DNA of 7,078 nt from Bacteroidales bacterium (GTDB lineage Bacteria; Bacteroidota; Bacteroidia; Bacteroidales; B18-G4): NCBI GenBank assembly GCA_030618905.1, contig JAUXCL010000125.1, positions 1 to 7,078 on the forward strand. The letters run 5' to 3'. The notes beneath the pieces are model-generated. The model did no database searches. It was given only the letters and a program-made list of their open reading frames with translations, and was not told the DNA's origin. Of this stretch, positions 6,638-7,078 are shown in pieces (position 1 is the first letter of the stretch; each line of letters begins with the position of its first letter). A program made the position numbers and the translations under genes.

Positions 6638-6710
6638 AATTCAGCCTGCAAGTATACGAATTAAATGTATTTTTACTTTATTAAATCTGAGATTTTAAGC
6701 TGGCTGTCTT

Positions 6711-7078
6711 ATGACCTTACTGAAGTCTAAGTATCCCCTGATCATTCTTTTTATTTTAGGTATAATCCTCAGTTTCTATGCCATTTCCCTTGATGATTTT
6801 CTGAACCTATGGGATGAACGCTTTCATGCGCTGGTGGCTAAGAATATGATCGGTTCACCATTGATGCCAAGTTTGTATGAGAGCCCCTTTATTGAAATAG
6901 CCAGTGACCGATGGGATCATGCACATGTTTGGCTTCATAAGCAACCTTTGTTTTTGTGGCAAATGGCACTTAGTTTGAAAATATTCGGCTATAATGAATT
7001 TGCTGTTCGCTTGCCCAGTGCGATCATGCATAGCTTACTGGTCCTGCTTGCTTTTGGGATTGGATCTATGCTTAGTAA
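6711..7078 (+). CDS. ArnT-like GT-C glycosyltransferase (family 39 type), N-terminal part, runs off right edge
   Basis: The frame is open from the ATG at 6711 to the window end, giving 122 residues. Residues 8-26 form the first transmembrane helix. It is followed by the acidic loop motif LWDERFHALVAKNM, with D35-E36 in the position of the catalytic acidic pair of GT-C enzymes. Residues 74-82 (WLHKQPLFL) and 93-105 (GYNEFAVRLPSAI) match the HKxPL and RLPSA motifs of ArnT/PMT-like enzymes, after which a further hydrophobic segment begins at about 107. Family members are usually about 500-600 residues. They use polyprenyl-phosphate sugars to modify lipid A, other glycans or proteins on the periplasmic side; the acceptor here cannot be told. 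The upstream gap has no good Shine-Dalgarno sequence. A weak promoter-like TATTTTTA lies at 6668-6675 without a convincing -33 element. The gene is probably the first of its transcript. Confidence 0.9.
   Translation, partial: MTLLKSKYPLIILFILGIILSFYAISLDDFLNLWDERFHALVAKNMIGSPLMPSLYESPFIEIASDRWDHAHVWLHKQPLFLWQMALSLKIFGYNEFAVRLPSAIMHSLLVLLAFGIGSMLS

Noticed and set aside
6400..6651. An intact 83-residue membrane protein on the minus strand
   Set aside because: Its start is a TTG inside repeat-derived sequence, and it joins two distant pieces of a transporter. The homology continues in another frame past its stop, so a pseudogene explains it better.
6446..6664. Plus-strand open frame of 72 codons across the intergenic region
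   Set aside because: It is antisense to a stretch whose minus-strand translation resembles transporter segments. Its own product is low-complexity with no recognisable domain, and its end runs through the heptamer repeat.
1..7078. tRNA, rRNA, CRISPR array, insertion sequence, toxin-antitoxin or defence genes
   Set aside because: No cloverleaf-like sequence, spaced direct-repeat array, terminal inverted repeats with a transposase, or defence-type domain was seen on either strand by eye.

Overview
The window looks like chromosomal DNA of a member of the Bacteroidota. It carries a TonB-dependent receptor with a carboxypeptidase-regulatory-like N-terminal domain, paired with a DUF4249-type lipoprotein, a combination typical of this phylum. 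Two intergenic regions also contain the phylum's own promoter pattern (TTG or TTTG, 19-21 bases, then TAnnTTTG). Start codons are preceded by AT-rich leaders with no clear Shine-Dalgarno sequence. No RNA gene, CRISPR array, insertion sequence or complete mobile element was seen.

Layout. Positions 1-1806 (minus) hold purB, encoding adenylosuccinate lyase, followed with no spacer by the first 154 codons of an MsbA-like ABC exporter that leaves the window. Positions 1889-2074 (minus) hold a small 61-residue protein of unknown function. Positions 2158-5609 (minus) form a likely operon of a 64-residue secreted peptide, a 788-residue TonB-dependent outer-membrane receptor and a 282-residue DUF4249 lipoprotein. 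A promoter candidate lies in front of the peptide gene. Positions 5707-6372 (plus) encode a rhomboid intramembrane serine protease. Positions 6373-6710 contain no intact gene. They hold the decayed remains of a major-facilitator/POT-like transporter on the minus strand and a four-copy heptamer repeat. From 6711 (plus) the first 122 codons of an ArnT-like GT-C glycosyltransferase run off the right edge.

How it fits together. The receptor and the DUF4249 lipoprotein probably act together at the outer membrane, but the substrate cannot be read from the sequence. purB and the exporter are arranged for co-translation. The rhomboid and glycosyltransferase genes appear to be independent units on either side of a deletion scar.

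I do not see a new multi-gene defence or mobile system. The most informative unusual items are the transporter relic, which has an internal deletion, a frameshift and a truncated 3' end against the rhomboid stop codon; the small secreted peptide leading the receptor operon; the zero-spacing, same-frame purB/exporter junction; and the odd start region of the rhomboid gene.
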